This document shows positions 7,741 to 15,668 of a stretch of 24,374 nucleotides of DNA, piece after piece. The stretch covers positions 1 through 24,374 of the forward strand of contig JAAYZQ010000078.1 in the NCBI GenBank assembly GCA_012514775.1, in the 5' to 3' direction. The number at the start of each line of letters is the position of its first letter. Within the stretch, counting starts at the first letter, position 1. The notes below the pieces were generated by a model. It was given only the letters and a program-made list of their open reading frames with translations. It ran no database searches and was not told where the DNA came from. A program made the position numbers and the translations under genes. The stretch comes from Anaerolineaceae bacterium. Its GTDB lineage: Bacteria; Chloroflexota; Anaerolineae; JAAYZQ01.

Positions 7741-10700
7741 TTAGGCGGCTACCCATTGCCCCAGGATTGGCTCCTCGGCCAGGACCAACTGATCGTCACG
7801 GTAGTGCCGCAACTGGATGGCGTTGGCCGGGCACTCGCTCGTGCAGGTGCCACAACCGGTACAGAGGGAGGGCTCGATGTAGGCCGCGCCGATGATGGCT
7901 CCCACGCCCTGGGCCGTTGGATCGACTTGGGGGATGTGGAAGGGGCAGACACGCACGCACGTGAGGCAGCCGACGCATTTGACCTGGTCCACGATGGCAA
8001 TGGTGCCGCCGACCTGCAGCCGCTCCTTGCTCAGGATGGTCATGGCCCGTCCCGCCGTTGCCAGCGCCTGGGCAATGGTCTCTTCGATGAACTTTGGATA
8101 GTGGGCCAGCCCGGCCAGGTAGATGCCCTCCCGGGTAAAGTCCATGGGCCGCAGCTTCAGGTTATCCTCCATGAAAAAGCCTTCGCTGGACAGGGGCAAC
8201 CCCAGGAGCTTGGCCAGTTGGGGGTTGCTGGGCGCCGGCAGGATGGCCATGGAGAGCGAAAGCAGGTCCGGGGCAAAGGTGAGCTCCTGGCCCAGGATCA
8301 CGTCCTTGACCTTGACCAGCAGCTCCCCGTTCAGAGACTCGACCTTGGGCTCGTCTTCGTCTCGATAGCGCAAAAAGAGGACGCCCCTCTCCCGTGCCTC
8401 GGTGTAGTATTGCTCGCGGAAACCGTAGGTGATGAGGTCCTTGTACAGGACGTACACCTCGCAGGCCGGGTTGATCTTTTTGATGAGGATGGCGTTCTTC
8501 ATGGTGTTGGTGCAGCAGGTCCGGCTGCAGTAGGGGATCTCCTGATCCGGCGAGTTGACGCACTGGATCATGACCACCTGCTTCAGGTCACGCACCATGT
8601 CTATATCCAGCGACAGCTTTTTCTCCAGGTCCAGTTGGGTGATGACCCGTGGATGCTCGCCGTAGAGGTAGACGTTGCCCTTGTATTCCGCGCCGCCCGT
8701 GGCCACCACCACGACCCCGTGCTCCACCTCCCAGCAGCGGGGAGGCTCGCCGTTGCCGCTGCAGCTCAGGCGCGCTTTGAAGTTGCCCACGTGGCCCTCG
8801 AAGCCGATCACCTCGGTGTTGTGGCAGAGGTCGATAAGCTCGTGGTTGTGGACCCTCTTGATCAGCGACTTGAGCAGGCGCTGCGGGTTGGGGCCCTCCG
8901 CCGTCTGGTACAGGTGGGCCAGGTAGCCGCCAAGTGTGTCGGTTTTCTCCACGAGGGTGACAGGGTGGCCTTCGTCGGCGATGGCCAGGGCCGAGGTCAT
9001 GCCGGCGAGCCCGCCGCCGATGACCAGTGCCGACCGGGAAAATTCGCGGGTCTCCTTGCCGTAGGGCTCGAGGTGGCGCGACCGGGCGACGGCCACCCGC
9101 ATCTCCTCCCGGGCCTTGCGGGTCGCGCCCCGTGGATCGTCGCGATGGACCCAGGCGCAGTTGTCTCGCAGGCTGACAAACTCGAGGAGTTGAGGGTTCA
9201 GTCCCTCCTGGCGGACCACGTCGTGGAACAGGGCCAGGTGCGTGCGGGGCGTGCAGGCGCCAATGATCACGCGGTTGAGATTGTGCGCGCGAATGGCCTC
9301 CCGCATGGCCTCCGGTCCCCCGGCCAGGCAGCCATATTCCAGGGCCTGGACGTGGACCACACCTGGCAACTGGCCCGCGGACGACAGCACGTTCTGCACG
9401 TCGACGATGCCGTCGATGGTGGGGCGACAGAGGCAGGCGAACACGCCGATGCGTGGTTCCTCGCCGCTCACATCCTTCTCCGGTGGATATTCGACCTTGG
9501 TGATCTCGGTGCCCGACTTGCCGTGGAGCAGGGCCATGCACCGGGCCGCCGCGCCGCTGGCGTCGATTACCGTTTCGGCAATCTCTTTCGGGGTGGCAAA
9601 GGCGCCCGCCACAAAAACGCCGGGGCGGCTGGTGTCCAGCGGCTCAAACTTGTCAAACTTGCAGAACCCATACTCGTTAAGCTCGATGTCCATATCCTCG
9701 GCCAGGGCGACCGCCATGGGCGGCGGCTCGCTGCCCACCGAGAGCACCACCATGTCAAAGGTCTTGCTCTGGAGCGCGCCTGCCTCGTCGTGGTAATGGA
9801 GGATCAGGTTCTGAGTGCCGGGATCTTCTTTGATCTCGGAGATGCGGCACCGGGTATAGTCCACGTTCCAGAGGTCTTTCGACTGGGTAAAGTAGGCCGT
9901 GTACTCCTTGCTAAAGGCCCGCTCGTCCATGATAAAGATCTCGCACTCGACGCCCGGCAGGCGCTGTTTGGCCAACACCGCCTCCTTGGTGGCGTACATG
10001 CAGCAGATGGACGAGCAGTAGGGGTGCGCCTGATCCCGAGAGCCGACGCACTGGATCCAGGCGATACGCTCCGGGCGCCTGCCGTCGGAGGGGCGCTCCA
10101 CCACACCCTCCGTGGGGCCCGAGCGGCTGGTCAAGCGCTCGAACTGGAGGCCGGTGATGACGTTGGGGTAGCGCCCGTAGCCCAGCTCTTCGGCGGGCGT
10201 CGGATCGTAGAGCTTGTAGCCCACCGCCAGGATAATGGCCCCAACGCGGATCTCTCGGTAGCTCTCCTGTTCGTCGAGGTTGATGGCCCCCGTGGGGCAG
10301 ATCTCCTCGCATTTGCGGCACGGATCGCAGTATGGACCCCGCTCGATGACGTAGGCATTGGGCGCGGCGCGAACGGAGGGCTTGTAGGCGGCCTTGCGCG
10401 TGACGAGGCCCGCCTGGTATTCGCTGCCCAGATCTACGGGGCACACGCGGGAGCATTCGTCGCAGTTGATGCACTTGTCGACGTCCACGTACCGCGGCCG
10501 GTGATGCACCGTGACGGTAAAGTCACCGGGCAAGCCCGTCGCCCCGACGACGGTGCTGTTGGTCATGATCTCGATGGCGGGGTGGCGGCTGTGATCGAGA
10601 AGGAAGGGAGAGATGGAGGGGCGGGAGCAGCCATAGCCATGGTCTGACGTTCCGCGGCAAAGGACGCAGTCATGAGTGGGGAACATGAAGCCCAGTTGGG

Positions 10701-10839
10701 CAACGATTCCGCCGACGCTGGGGGCCGAATCGAGCAGGTAAACCTTGTAGCCGGAATCAGCAAGGTCGATGGCAGCACGCATACCCCCGACCCCCGCTCC
10801 CACGACCATCACCGAACCAAGCATTTTGCGTTGAACCAC
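7741..10839 (-). CDS. hdrA: HdrA-family flavoprotein, tandem FAD-module form
   Basis: This 1032-aa protein has two HdrA-type flavin modules. The first has VVGAGVGGMRAA (about 12-23), ferredoxin motifs C123/126/129/133 and C171/174/177/181, and a QCVGSRD stretch near 263. The second starts at about 462 and has FAD site VIGGGLAGMTSA (about 606), a CCTNTMKNAI segment, and C-terminal ferredoxins C955/958/961/965 and C993/996/999/1003. It aligns throughout with the 1527-aa HdrA minus that protein's GltD insert. Two motifs differ from the sister protein: CVLCRGTSDHGYGCSRP replaces CAMCILSPKL, and CLCRPTIDG replaces CSCGSNIAG. Translation starts at GTG 10839 with a perfect AGGAGG (10851-10846) 6 nt upstream. 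It is the first gene of the operon and is expected to bifurcate or relay electrons to HdrBC. Confidence 0.93.
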   Translation of the reverse strand: MVQRKMLGSVMVVGAGVGGMRAAIDLADSGYKVYLLDSAPSVGGIVAQLGFMFPTHDCVLCRGTSDHGYGCSRPSISPFLLDHSRHPAIEIMTNSTVVGATGLPGDFTVTVHHRPRYVDVDKCINCDECSRVCPVDLGSEYQAGLVTRKAAYKPSVRAAPNAYVIERGPYCDPCRKCEEICPTGAINLDEQESYREIRVGAIILAVGYKLYDPTPAEELGYGRYPNVITGLQFERLTSRSGPTEGVVERPSDGRRPERIAWIQCVGSRDQAHPYCSSICCMYATKEAVLAKQRLPGVECEIFIMDERAFSKEYTAYFTQSKDLWNVDYTRCRISEIKEDPGTQNLILHYHDEAGALQSKTFDMVVLSVGSEPPPMAVALAEDMDIELNEYGFCKFDKFEPLDTSRPGVFVAGAFATPKEIAETVIDASGAAARCMALLHGKSGTEITKVEYPPEKDVSGEEPRIGVFACLCRPTIDGIVDVQNVLSSAGQLPGVVHVQALEYGCLAGGPEAMREAIRAHNLNRVIIGACTPRTHLALFHDVVRQEGLNPQLLEFVSLRDNCAWVHRDDPRGATRKAREEMRVAVARSRHLEPYGKETREFSRSALVIGGGLAGMTSALAIADEGHPVTLVEKTDTLGGYLAHLYQTAEGPNPQRLLKSLIKRVHNHELIDLCHNTEVIGFEGHVGNFKARLSCSGNGEPPRCWEVEHGVVVVATGGAEYKGNVYLYGEHPRVITQLDLEKKLSLDIDMVRDLKQVVMIQCVNSPDQEIPYCSRTCCTNTMKNAILIKKINPACEVYVLYKDLITYGFREQYYTEARERGVLFLRYRDEDEPKVESLNGELLVKVKDVILGQELTFAPDLLSLSMAILPAPSNPQLAKLLGLPLSSEGFFMEDNLKLRPMDFTREGIYLAGLAHYPKFIEETIAQALATAGRAMTILSKERLQVGGTIAIVDQVKCVGCLTCVRVCPFHIPQVDPTAQGVGAIIGAAYIEPSLCTGCGTCTSECPANAIQLRHYRDDQLVLAEEPILGQWVAA

Positions 10840-10867
10840 GACGTTCCTCCTGACGTGCTATAGAGAA

Positions 10868-10876
10868 TGGTACCCT
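10868..10876. promoter_or_regulatory. TGGTACCCT element, copy 1 (possible GntR-family operator)
   Basis: This exact 9-nt match to 11151-11159 sits about 30 nt upstream of the hdrA start on the template side of the leader. The core GGTACC is a palindrome, and GntR/FadR-family sites often have a TGGT-n-ACC type core. The link to the adjacent regulator is inference. Confidence 0.3.
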
Positions 10877-10915
10877 TGCATCGTGCCAGGGGGTCGAAAG
10901 GCGCCGATGGCATTG

Positions 10916-10948
10916 GTATTGCTCGCGCTGTTGCAACGTAAGCAATAC
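10916..10948. repeat. 8-bp inverted repeat GTATTGCT...AGCAATAC
   Basis: GTATTGCT (10916-10923) and AGCAATAC (10941-10948) form a perfect inverted repeat around 17 nt that itself holds the palindrome GTTGCAAC. It lies in the transcribed hdr leader, so it could be an RNA hairpin or a two-half-site operator for the divergent regulator. No T run follows on either side, so it is not a terminator. Confidence 0.45.
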
Positions 10949-11069
10949 ACGGTGCTCCTGGTCGGGATCGACGTCTGTGCTGAGACCATCAACTCCCCTT
11001 CGAGTGAACAGCCCTGGCGATCGCCTACCTCTTCATATTGAGCCACGGACTGGATCTTGAATTGGACGC

Positions 11070-11098
11070 ATTATACCCGATTTCCAACAAAACGCCAA
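11070..11098 (-). promoter_or_regulatory. Sigma-70-type promoter of the hdr-metV operon
   Basis: On the minus strand TTGGCG (11098-11093) is followed after exactly 17 nt by a perfect TATAAT (11075-11070). It points towards hdrA, giving a start near 11063. It is the best promoter in the divergent intergenic region. Confidence 0.75.
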
Positions 11099-11130
11099 AC
11101 GTAAGGCCGGTTGTGGGCGGGCGCGGTGAT

Positions 11131-11159
11131 TTGCTCTACAGAAAGAGTTGTGGTACCCT
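11131..11159 (+). promoter_or_regulatory. Possible weak promoter of the GntR regulator, overlapping the second TGGTACCCT
   Basis: TTGCTC (11131-11136) and TACCCT (11154-11159) are 17 nt apart, and TG precedes the -10 as in extended -10 promoters. The -10 is poor. It coincides with the second TGGTACCCT copy (11151-11159), so a protein bound there would block it, as expected for autoregulation. The stretch between it and the GTG start at 11251 holds nothing else I can name. Confidence 0.3.
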
Positions 11160-11250
11160 AATCCCCAGGGGCAGCGGGTGTGCGGCTGCCGTTGTTGGCC
11201 GGGTGCGTCGCCCTGGCGGCCCGCATATTCAGCACAGAGAGGGTTAGTCC

Positions 11251-11877
11251 GTGGACCAGATTGATCAAGTCTACGCGTCCATAAAGGAAAAAGTACTGAA
11301 CCTGGCCCTGGATCCGACGCAGCCTCTGAACGAGAAACTGCTGATCCAGGAGACCGGCGGCACGGCCAAGCTGGTGCAAGAAGCGCTGAAGAGGCTCGCC
11401 GCGGACAAGATCGTCGTCCAGGAGCGCGACCGCTGGTACGTCGCCCGCGAGGCGACGTCGGGCATCATGCGCGAGATCTTTGAGGTCCGCACGACCCTGG
11501 AAGGCATGTGCGCCCGGCTGGCCGCCGAGCGCGTCTCGGATGAGACCATCGAGCGCATGGAGCAGTTGCTGGAGGACTTTGAGCGGGTGCTCAAGCAAGG
11601 AGATAACAAGGCACTGCTGGCGGTCGACCAGAAGTTCCACAAGCTGCTCTACGAGGCTTCGGGCAACCGTTTCCTGGCGCGCGCCCTCGACGAGATGTAC
11701 GTTCTGATCTATCGCCTGTCGTTTTTTGCCCTGGATCGCATGGGCAGCGTGCGGGGCAACGTCGAAGAGCACCGCGAGATCCTCCATGCCCTGAAGACGG
11801 GGGATGCCCGGGCCGCCGAGCGGATCATCCAGCACCACATCGGCCATTTCCAGAGCATGGTCGAGGAGCTGCTCTAG
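11251..11877 (+). CDS. GntR-family transcriptional regulator with FCD domain
   Basis: This 208-aa protein has an N-terminal winged helix (about residues 8-66; LVQEALKRLAADKIVVQERDR is the recognition-wing part) and a C-terminal FCD ligand-binding domain (about 72-205). The FCD metal/ligand residues are present: D126-x3-H130, H174 (EEHREILHAL) and H196 (QHHI). Family members bind small carboxylates or acyl compounds and usually act on neighbouring genes. The gene is divergent from the hdr-metV operon, which makes that operon its prime candidate target, with itself as another. The start is GTG 11251 with GAGAGGG upstream. The helix-turn-helix part is rather short and diverged, so its site may differ from the usual GntR operator. 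Confidence 0.85.
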   Translation: MDQIDQVYASIKEKVLNLALDPTQPLNEKLLIQETGGTAKLVQEALKRLAADKIVVQERDRWYVAREATSGIMREIFEVRTTLEGMCARLAAERVSDETIERMEQLLEDFERVLKQGDNKALLAVDQKFHKLLYEASGNRFLARALDEMYVLIYRLSFFALDRMGSVRGNVEEHREILHALKTGDARAAERIIQHHIGHFQSMVEELL

Positions 11878-11883
11878 GGGAAG

Positions 11884-12891
11884 ATGTTTCTGGCCTCGGT
11901 CATCGTGCCCGTGTACAACGGCGCCTCCACCCTGGGCGCTTGCTTGCGGGCCCTGGCGGAGCAGACGATACCCCATGCCTCTTACCAAGTCATCGTGGTC
12001 GACGACGGTTCCACCGACGCCTCGGCGGCCATCGCCGCCGAGCACGGTGCACATCTGGTGTGCCAGGCTCACGCCGGCCCGGCCGCTGCGCGCAACCGGG
12101 GCGCCCGCGTGGCCCGGGGCGAGATCCTGCTCTTTACCGACGCCGACTGCGAGCCGCAGCCAGACTGGATCGAGGCCATGTTGGCTCCCTTTGCCGACCC
12201 CGGCGTGGCGGGTGTGAAGGGCGCCTACCGCACGCGCCAGCGCTCCGTCGTGGCCCGATTTGCCCAGGCCGAATACGAGGAAAAGTATGCCCGCCTGGCA
12301 GGCAGGCCCGAGATCGACTTTGTGGATACCTATGCCGCCGGCTACCGCCGCGCTGTGTTTCTGCAGGCCGGTGGCTTTGACACCGGCTTTCCCACGGCGA
12401 CGGTGGAGGATCAGGAGCTATCCTATCGCCTGGCCGCGGCGGGGCACAAGCTGGTCTTTGCCCCGCGGGCCATCGTCTATCACCGCCACGCCGCCACACC
12501 CTGGCGCTATGCACGCCGCAAGCTGCACCTGGGCCGCTGGAAGGTGCGCGTTCACGCCCGCCATCCGGCCCGCGCCCTGCGCGATAGCTATACCCCCTGG
12601 ACGCAAAAGGCCCAGCTCCTGCTGGTGCCCCTGGCGGTCGTCATGGCCGGGGCCGCCGCCCTGACGCGTTCTCGTTTGCGGCGACAGGCCCTCTGGCACC
12701 TGGCTGCGGGCCTGGCAGGACTCGCTCTGGGGAGCACCCTGCCGCTGCTGGCACACGCCCGCCGGCAGGGGTGGGCCGTGGCCCTGGCGGCGGCGCCCCT
12801 GGTCCTGCTCCGGGCGACGGCGCTGGACGCGGGGCTGGCGTGGGGGCTGCTGAGCCGGCTGGGACGCCGGGATGGAGAGGGAGACCGCTGA
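11884..12891 (+). CDS. Family 2 glycosyltransferase with C-terminal membrane segments
   Basis: This 335-aa protein begins with the GT-A fold entry SVIVPVYNG. It has VVDDGSTD (D40-D41, nucleotide-sugar binding), the DxD metal motif DAD (86-88) and the ED of VEDQELSYR (175-176) as likely base. Residues from about 243 on form two or three hydrophobic stretches, suggesting the catalytic domain is anchored at the cytoplasmic face of the membrane. It should transfer a sugar to a lipid carrier, glycan or protein, but the substrate cannot be read from sequence. It follows the regulator by 6 nt with GGGGAAG as ribosome-binding site and overlaps the next gene by 1 nt (TGATG), so these two are coupled. 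Confidence 0.88.
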   Translation: MFLASVIVPVYNGASTLGACLRALAEQTIPHASYQVIVVDDGSTDASAAIAAEHGAHLVCQAHAGPAAARNRGARVARGEILLFTDADCEPQPDWIEAMLAPFADPGVAGVKGAYRTRQRSVVARFAQAEYEEKYARLAGRPEIDFVDTYAAGYRRAVFLQAGGFDTGFPTATVEDQELSYRLAAAGHKLVFAPRAIVYHRHAATPWRYARRKLHLGRWKVRVHARHPARALRDSYTPWTQKAQLLLVPLAVVMAGAAALTRSRLRRQALWHLAAGLAGLALGSTLPLLAHARRQGWAVALAAAPLVLLRATALDAGLAWGLLSRLGRRDGEGDR

Positions 12892-14537
12892 TGCCGGAGG
12901 AGGGCGGGGTCCCGGAATCCGGAAGGGGGCCGCGCCCCATAGCCTGGCCTGCCGCCGCTGTGGCCGGGCTTGCCTTCCTCGTCTACCTGGCAACCCTGGC
13001 ACCCGGCCTGAGCTTTGAGCACAACGGCACCGACGGGGGCGACCTCATCGCCGCCGCCTGGAACCTGGGCGTGCCGCATCCCACCGGATATCCCACCTAC
13101 ACGCTCCTGGCCTGGCTTTTCACGCGGCTGCCCGTGGGCGTGGTGGCCTACCGGACTAACCTCCTGTCGGCGGCCTGTGCCGCCGGGGCTTCGGGTCTGC
13201 TGTTCGTCAGCGTGCGGCTCCTGCTTTCCCCGGGCGGCCATGCCATCCCCGCCGGCAACGACGCGGCATCCGGCGAGGTGACGGCGGGCCCGGGGCGCGG
13301 AGCGCGGCTGCGGGCATTCGTCTCCGCGCACGCCGGCGTCCTCCTGGCGGGGGCCGCGGCCTTGACCCTGGCCTTTTCTTCGCTGTTGTGGTCGCAGGCG
13401 GTCATCACCGAGGTCTATGCCCTGCTGACGCTGTTCGCCGCGCTATTGCTCTGGCTCGCGCTGCGCTGGCGGGCGGGCGGAGGCGATGGCCTGCTGTGGC
13501 TGGCCGGGCTTGTCCTCGGCCTGGGGTTGGGCAACCACCTGACCCTCATCCTGGGCGCACCCGCCCTCCTCCTGCTCCTGTGGTCCGAGCGGCGGCGCTG
13601 GCTCCGCCTTCGGGTCCTGCTGCCGGCCTTGCTCTCCTTCCTGGCCGGGCTGGGCATCTATGCCTACCTGCCCCTGGCCGCCCGGGGCGCGCCAGCGGTC
13701 AATTGGGGCAATCCCCAGACCTGGGACCGGTTCCTGTGGATGGTCACGGCCCGGCAGTACCAGCAGTTTGCCTTCGGGCTCGACCTGGCGGCGGTCCCGG
13801 CGCGCCTGGCGACCTGGGCCGGGCTGGTGGGCGACCAGTTCGGCTGGTGGGGATTGGCACTGGCGCTGGCCGGGGGCGCCTGGTGCTGGCGCCGCGACCG
13901 GGCCTTTGCCCTGTGCGGCCTGGCTTGGACGATCCTGGCCGGGACCTATGCCTTCCTTTACGACACCGGCGACTCCCAGGCCTATCTACTGCCGCCGCTG
14001 CTGATCCTGGCAGCCTGGTGGGCCGAGGGCGCCCGGGGCCTGCTGCGCATCATAGGCGGCTGGCGGCCGGCCTGGGCCCAACTGGCGCTGGCCTTGCTCT
14101 TGCTCCTGCCAATCTTCTCCCTTGGCCTCCATTGGCGCGCCGCGGACCCCGACGACGACTGGCTGATCCACACGTACATCCAGCAGGCCCTGGATGGCGT
14201 GGATCCGGGCGGTCTGGTGGTGGTACGCGGCGACGGCCCGACCTTTGCCCTGTGGTACGGCCTGTACGTTGAGGACAGGCGGCCCGACGTATCCGTCGTC
14301 AGCGGGCCACTGCTGGCCTACATCTGGTATCGGGAGCAGGTCCGGCAGCAGTTCCCCCACCTGGCCGTGCCCGAGCCCGGGGCGGGAGAGGTGACCATCG
14401 ACGACCTGGCGCGGGACCTCATCGCCGGAAACCTGCCCGACCGGCCGGTGTACGCCACGGACCCAAACGAAGCCTGGAAGGAGTGGTTCGACTTCCAGCG
14501 AGTGGAGGGCTCGCCCGTGTACCGGGCGTCGCCGTGA
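12891..14537 (+). CDS. DUF2723 polytopic membrane protein (GT-C-like)
   Basis: This 548-aa protein has the family hallmark near its N-terminus: LAPGLSFEHNGTDGGDLIAA followed by HPTGYPTYTLLAWLF (about residues 36-77). Many hydrophobic helices run from about 20 to 450, and a soluble C-terminal part contains RGDGPTFALWYGLYVEDRRPD. DUF2723 proteins resemble protein O-mannosyltransferases and other GT-C enzymes using lipid-linked sugars, but the activity is not established. The open frame extends 40 codons upstream, but the ATG at 12891 is chosen because it overlaps the glycosyltransferase stop and begins just before the first helix. Pairing with a GT2 enzyme supports a role in cell-surface glycan assembly. 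A short gene-free gap with a promoter follows. Confidence 0.85.
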   Translation: MPEEGGVPESGRGPRPIAWPAAAVAGLAFLVYLATLAPGLSFEHNGTDGGDLIAAAWNLGVPHPTGYPTYTLLAWLFTRLPVGVVAYRTNLLSAACAAGASGLLFVSVRLLLSPGGHAIPAGNDAASGEVTAGPGRGARLRAFVSAHAGVLLAGAAALTLAFSSLLWSQAVITEVYALLTLFAALLLWLALRWRAGGGDGLLWLAGLVLGLGLGNHLTLILGAPALLLLLWSERRRWLRLRVLLPALLSFLAGLGIYAYLPLAARGAPAVNWGNPQTWDRFLWMVTARQYQQFAFGLDLAAVPARLATWAGLVGDQFGWWGLALALAGGAWCWRRDRAFALCGLAWTILAGTYAFLYDTGDSQAYLLPPLLILAAWWAEGARGLLRIIGGWRPAWAQLALALLLLLPIFSLGLHWRAADPDDDWLIHTYIQQALDGVDPGGLVVVRGDGPTFALWYGLYVEDRRPDVSVVSGPLLAYIWYREQVRQQFPHLAVPEPGAGEVTIDDLARDLIAGNLPDRPVYATDPNEAWKEWFDFQRVEGSPVYRASP

Positions 14538-14567
14538 CACAGTGGTGGGAACTATCGATATGGTCGG

Positions 14568-14596
14568 TTGCCGCCGGGACCTCCATATGGTATAAT
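14568..14596 (+). promoter_or_regulatory. Promoter of the aldo/keto reductase gene
   Basis: TTGCCG (14568-14573), a 17-nt spacer and perfect TATAAT (14591-14596) give a start near 14603 and a leader of about 95 nt. The leader contains a GAGACC/GGTCTC inverted repeat (14607-14612, 14627-14632). Confidence 0.8.
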
Positions 14597-14696
14597 TCTC
14601 TCGGTTGAGACCGCAATTCCCCTGTTGGTCTCCACGCACTGGGGCGCGGACCTCGCGGTGCTGTCAGCCTTCACCAACTTGGAAAGGAGTACAGAG

Positions 14697-15668
14697 ATGG
14701 AATACCGGAACCTGGGAATCAGTGGGCTCAAGGTCTCGGAGCTGGCCCTGGGGACGATGCAATGGGGCTGGACCACGGATGAGGAAAACGCCTTCGCCGT
14801 CATGGATGCCTACGTGGAGGCGGGCGGCAACCTCATCGATACTGCAGACGTCTACTCGCGATGGGCGGAGGGCAACCCTGGCGGCGTCTCGGAAGAGATC
14901 ATCGGCCGCTGGTTCAAGGCGCGGGGCAACCGCTACGACATCGTGTTGGCCACCAAGGTCAAGGGCCGCATGTGGGATGGGCCCAACGGCGAAGGGTTGA
15001 GCCGCCTGCACATCACGCGTGCCGTCGAGGACAGCCTTCGCCGCCTGCAAACGGACTATATCGACCTCTACCAGAGCCACTCCTTCGACGATGACACGCT
15101 CATCGACGAGACGATGCGCGCCTTTGACGACCTGGTGCGGGCGGGAAAGGTCCGTTACGTGGGCTGCTCCAACTACCCGGCCTGGCGGCTGGTCGAAGCC
15201 CTCTGGACCTCCAGCAGCCTGGGCCTGGTGGGCTATGTTTCGCTCCAGCCCCACTACAACATGATCCGCCGCCGGGAGTTTGAGCAGGACCTGGCCGACG
15301 TCGTGGAGGGCTACGGCCTGGGCGTCATCCCCTATAGCCCCCTGGCCGGCGGCTTTCTCACGGGCAAGTACCGCCGCGGCGACGAGCTGCCCGACAGCCG
15401 CCGGGCCGGGGCGGTGCAGAGGCGCTACTTCCGGGAGGAGAATTTTGCCCTGCTGGACAGGATAGAGGAGATCGGGCGGGCGCACGACAAGACCCTGCCC
15501 CAGGTGGCCCTGGCCTGGCTGTTGAGCAATCCGCTGGTGACGGCGCCCATCATCGGCGCCAATTCCGTCGAGCAGTTGCAGGCCAGCCTGGGCGCCGTCG
15601 GCTTTCGCCTGGACGAGGCTGAATTGGAGGCCATCGACGAGCTGACATCGTGGCAACAGGAAGCGTGA
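14697..15668 (+). CDS. Aldo/keto reductase
   Basis: This 323-aa TIM-barrel oxidoreductase starts [24 protein letters not shown] and has the AKR catalytic set: Asp and Tyr in [11 protein letters not shown] (about D50, Y55), Lys in ATKVKG (about 85) and His in LYQSHSFD (about 122). It ends with the cofactor-contacting region [11 protein letters not shown]. Such enzymes reduce aldehydes or ketones with NADPH. The subgroup resembles the potassium-channel-beta/YajO type. The ATG is chosen for the GGAAAGGAGT ribosome-binding site 8 nt upstream. The longer open frame has no such signal and would start inside the promoter. The stop overlaps the next gene. The substrate is unknown. Confidence 0.92.
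   Translation: MEYRNLGISGLKVSELALGTMQWGWTTDEENAFAVMDAYVEAGGNLIDTADVYSRWAEGNPGGVSEEIIGRWFKARGNRYDIVLATKVKGRMWDGPNGEGLSRLHITRAVEDSLRRLQTDYIDLYQSHSFDDDTLIDETMRAFDDLVRAGKVRYVGCSNYPAWRLVEALWTSSSLGLVGYVSLQPHYNMIRRREFEQDLADVVEGYGLGVIPYSPLAGGFLTGKYRRGDELPDSRRAGAVQRRYFREENFALLDRIEEIGRAHDKTLPQVALAWLLSNPLVTAPIIGANSVEQLQASLGAVGFRLDEAELEAIDELTSWQQEA

Larger units (their letters stand above)
10840..11062 (-). promoter_or_regulatory. Long leader of the hdr operon
   Basis: About 220 nt lie between the predicted transcription start and the hdrA GTG. I found no supportable small ORF and no riboswitch class I recognise. It contains the 8-bp inverted repeat at 10916-10948, one TGGTACCCT element (10868-10876) close to the ribosome-binding site, and the AGGAGG site itself. 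The length suggests post-initiation or repressor-based control. Confidence 0.4.

Noticed and set aside
7075..10647. A 1190-codon open frame on the plus strand opposite the second hdrA, flpD and hdrC
   Set aside because: Same shadow effect. It crosses several real genes, lacks a ribosome-binding site and shows no family motif.
12771..12890. A 40-codon N-terminal extension of the DUF2723 protein
   Set aside because: It lies inside the glycosyltransferase gene in another frame. The overlapping TGATG start gives the normal family N-terminus.
15650..15664. GTG 15650 as the start of the RlmI-like methyltransferase
   Set aside because: There is no ribosome-binding site before it. GTG 15665 overlaps the preceding stop, has AGGAA upstream and fits the usual family start.
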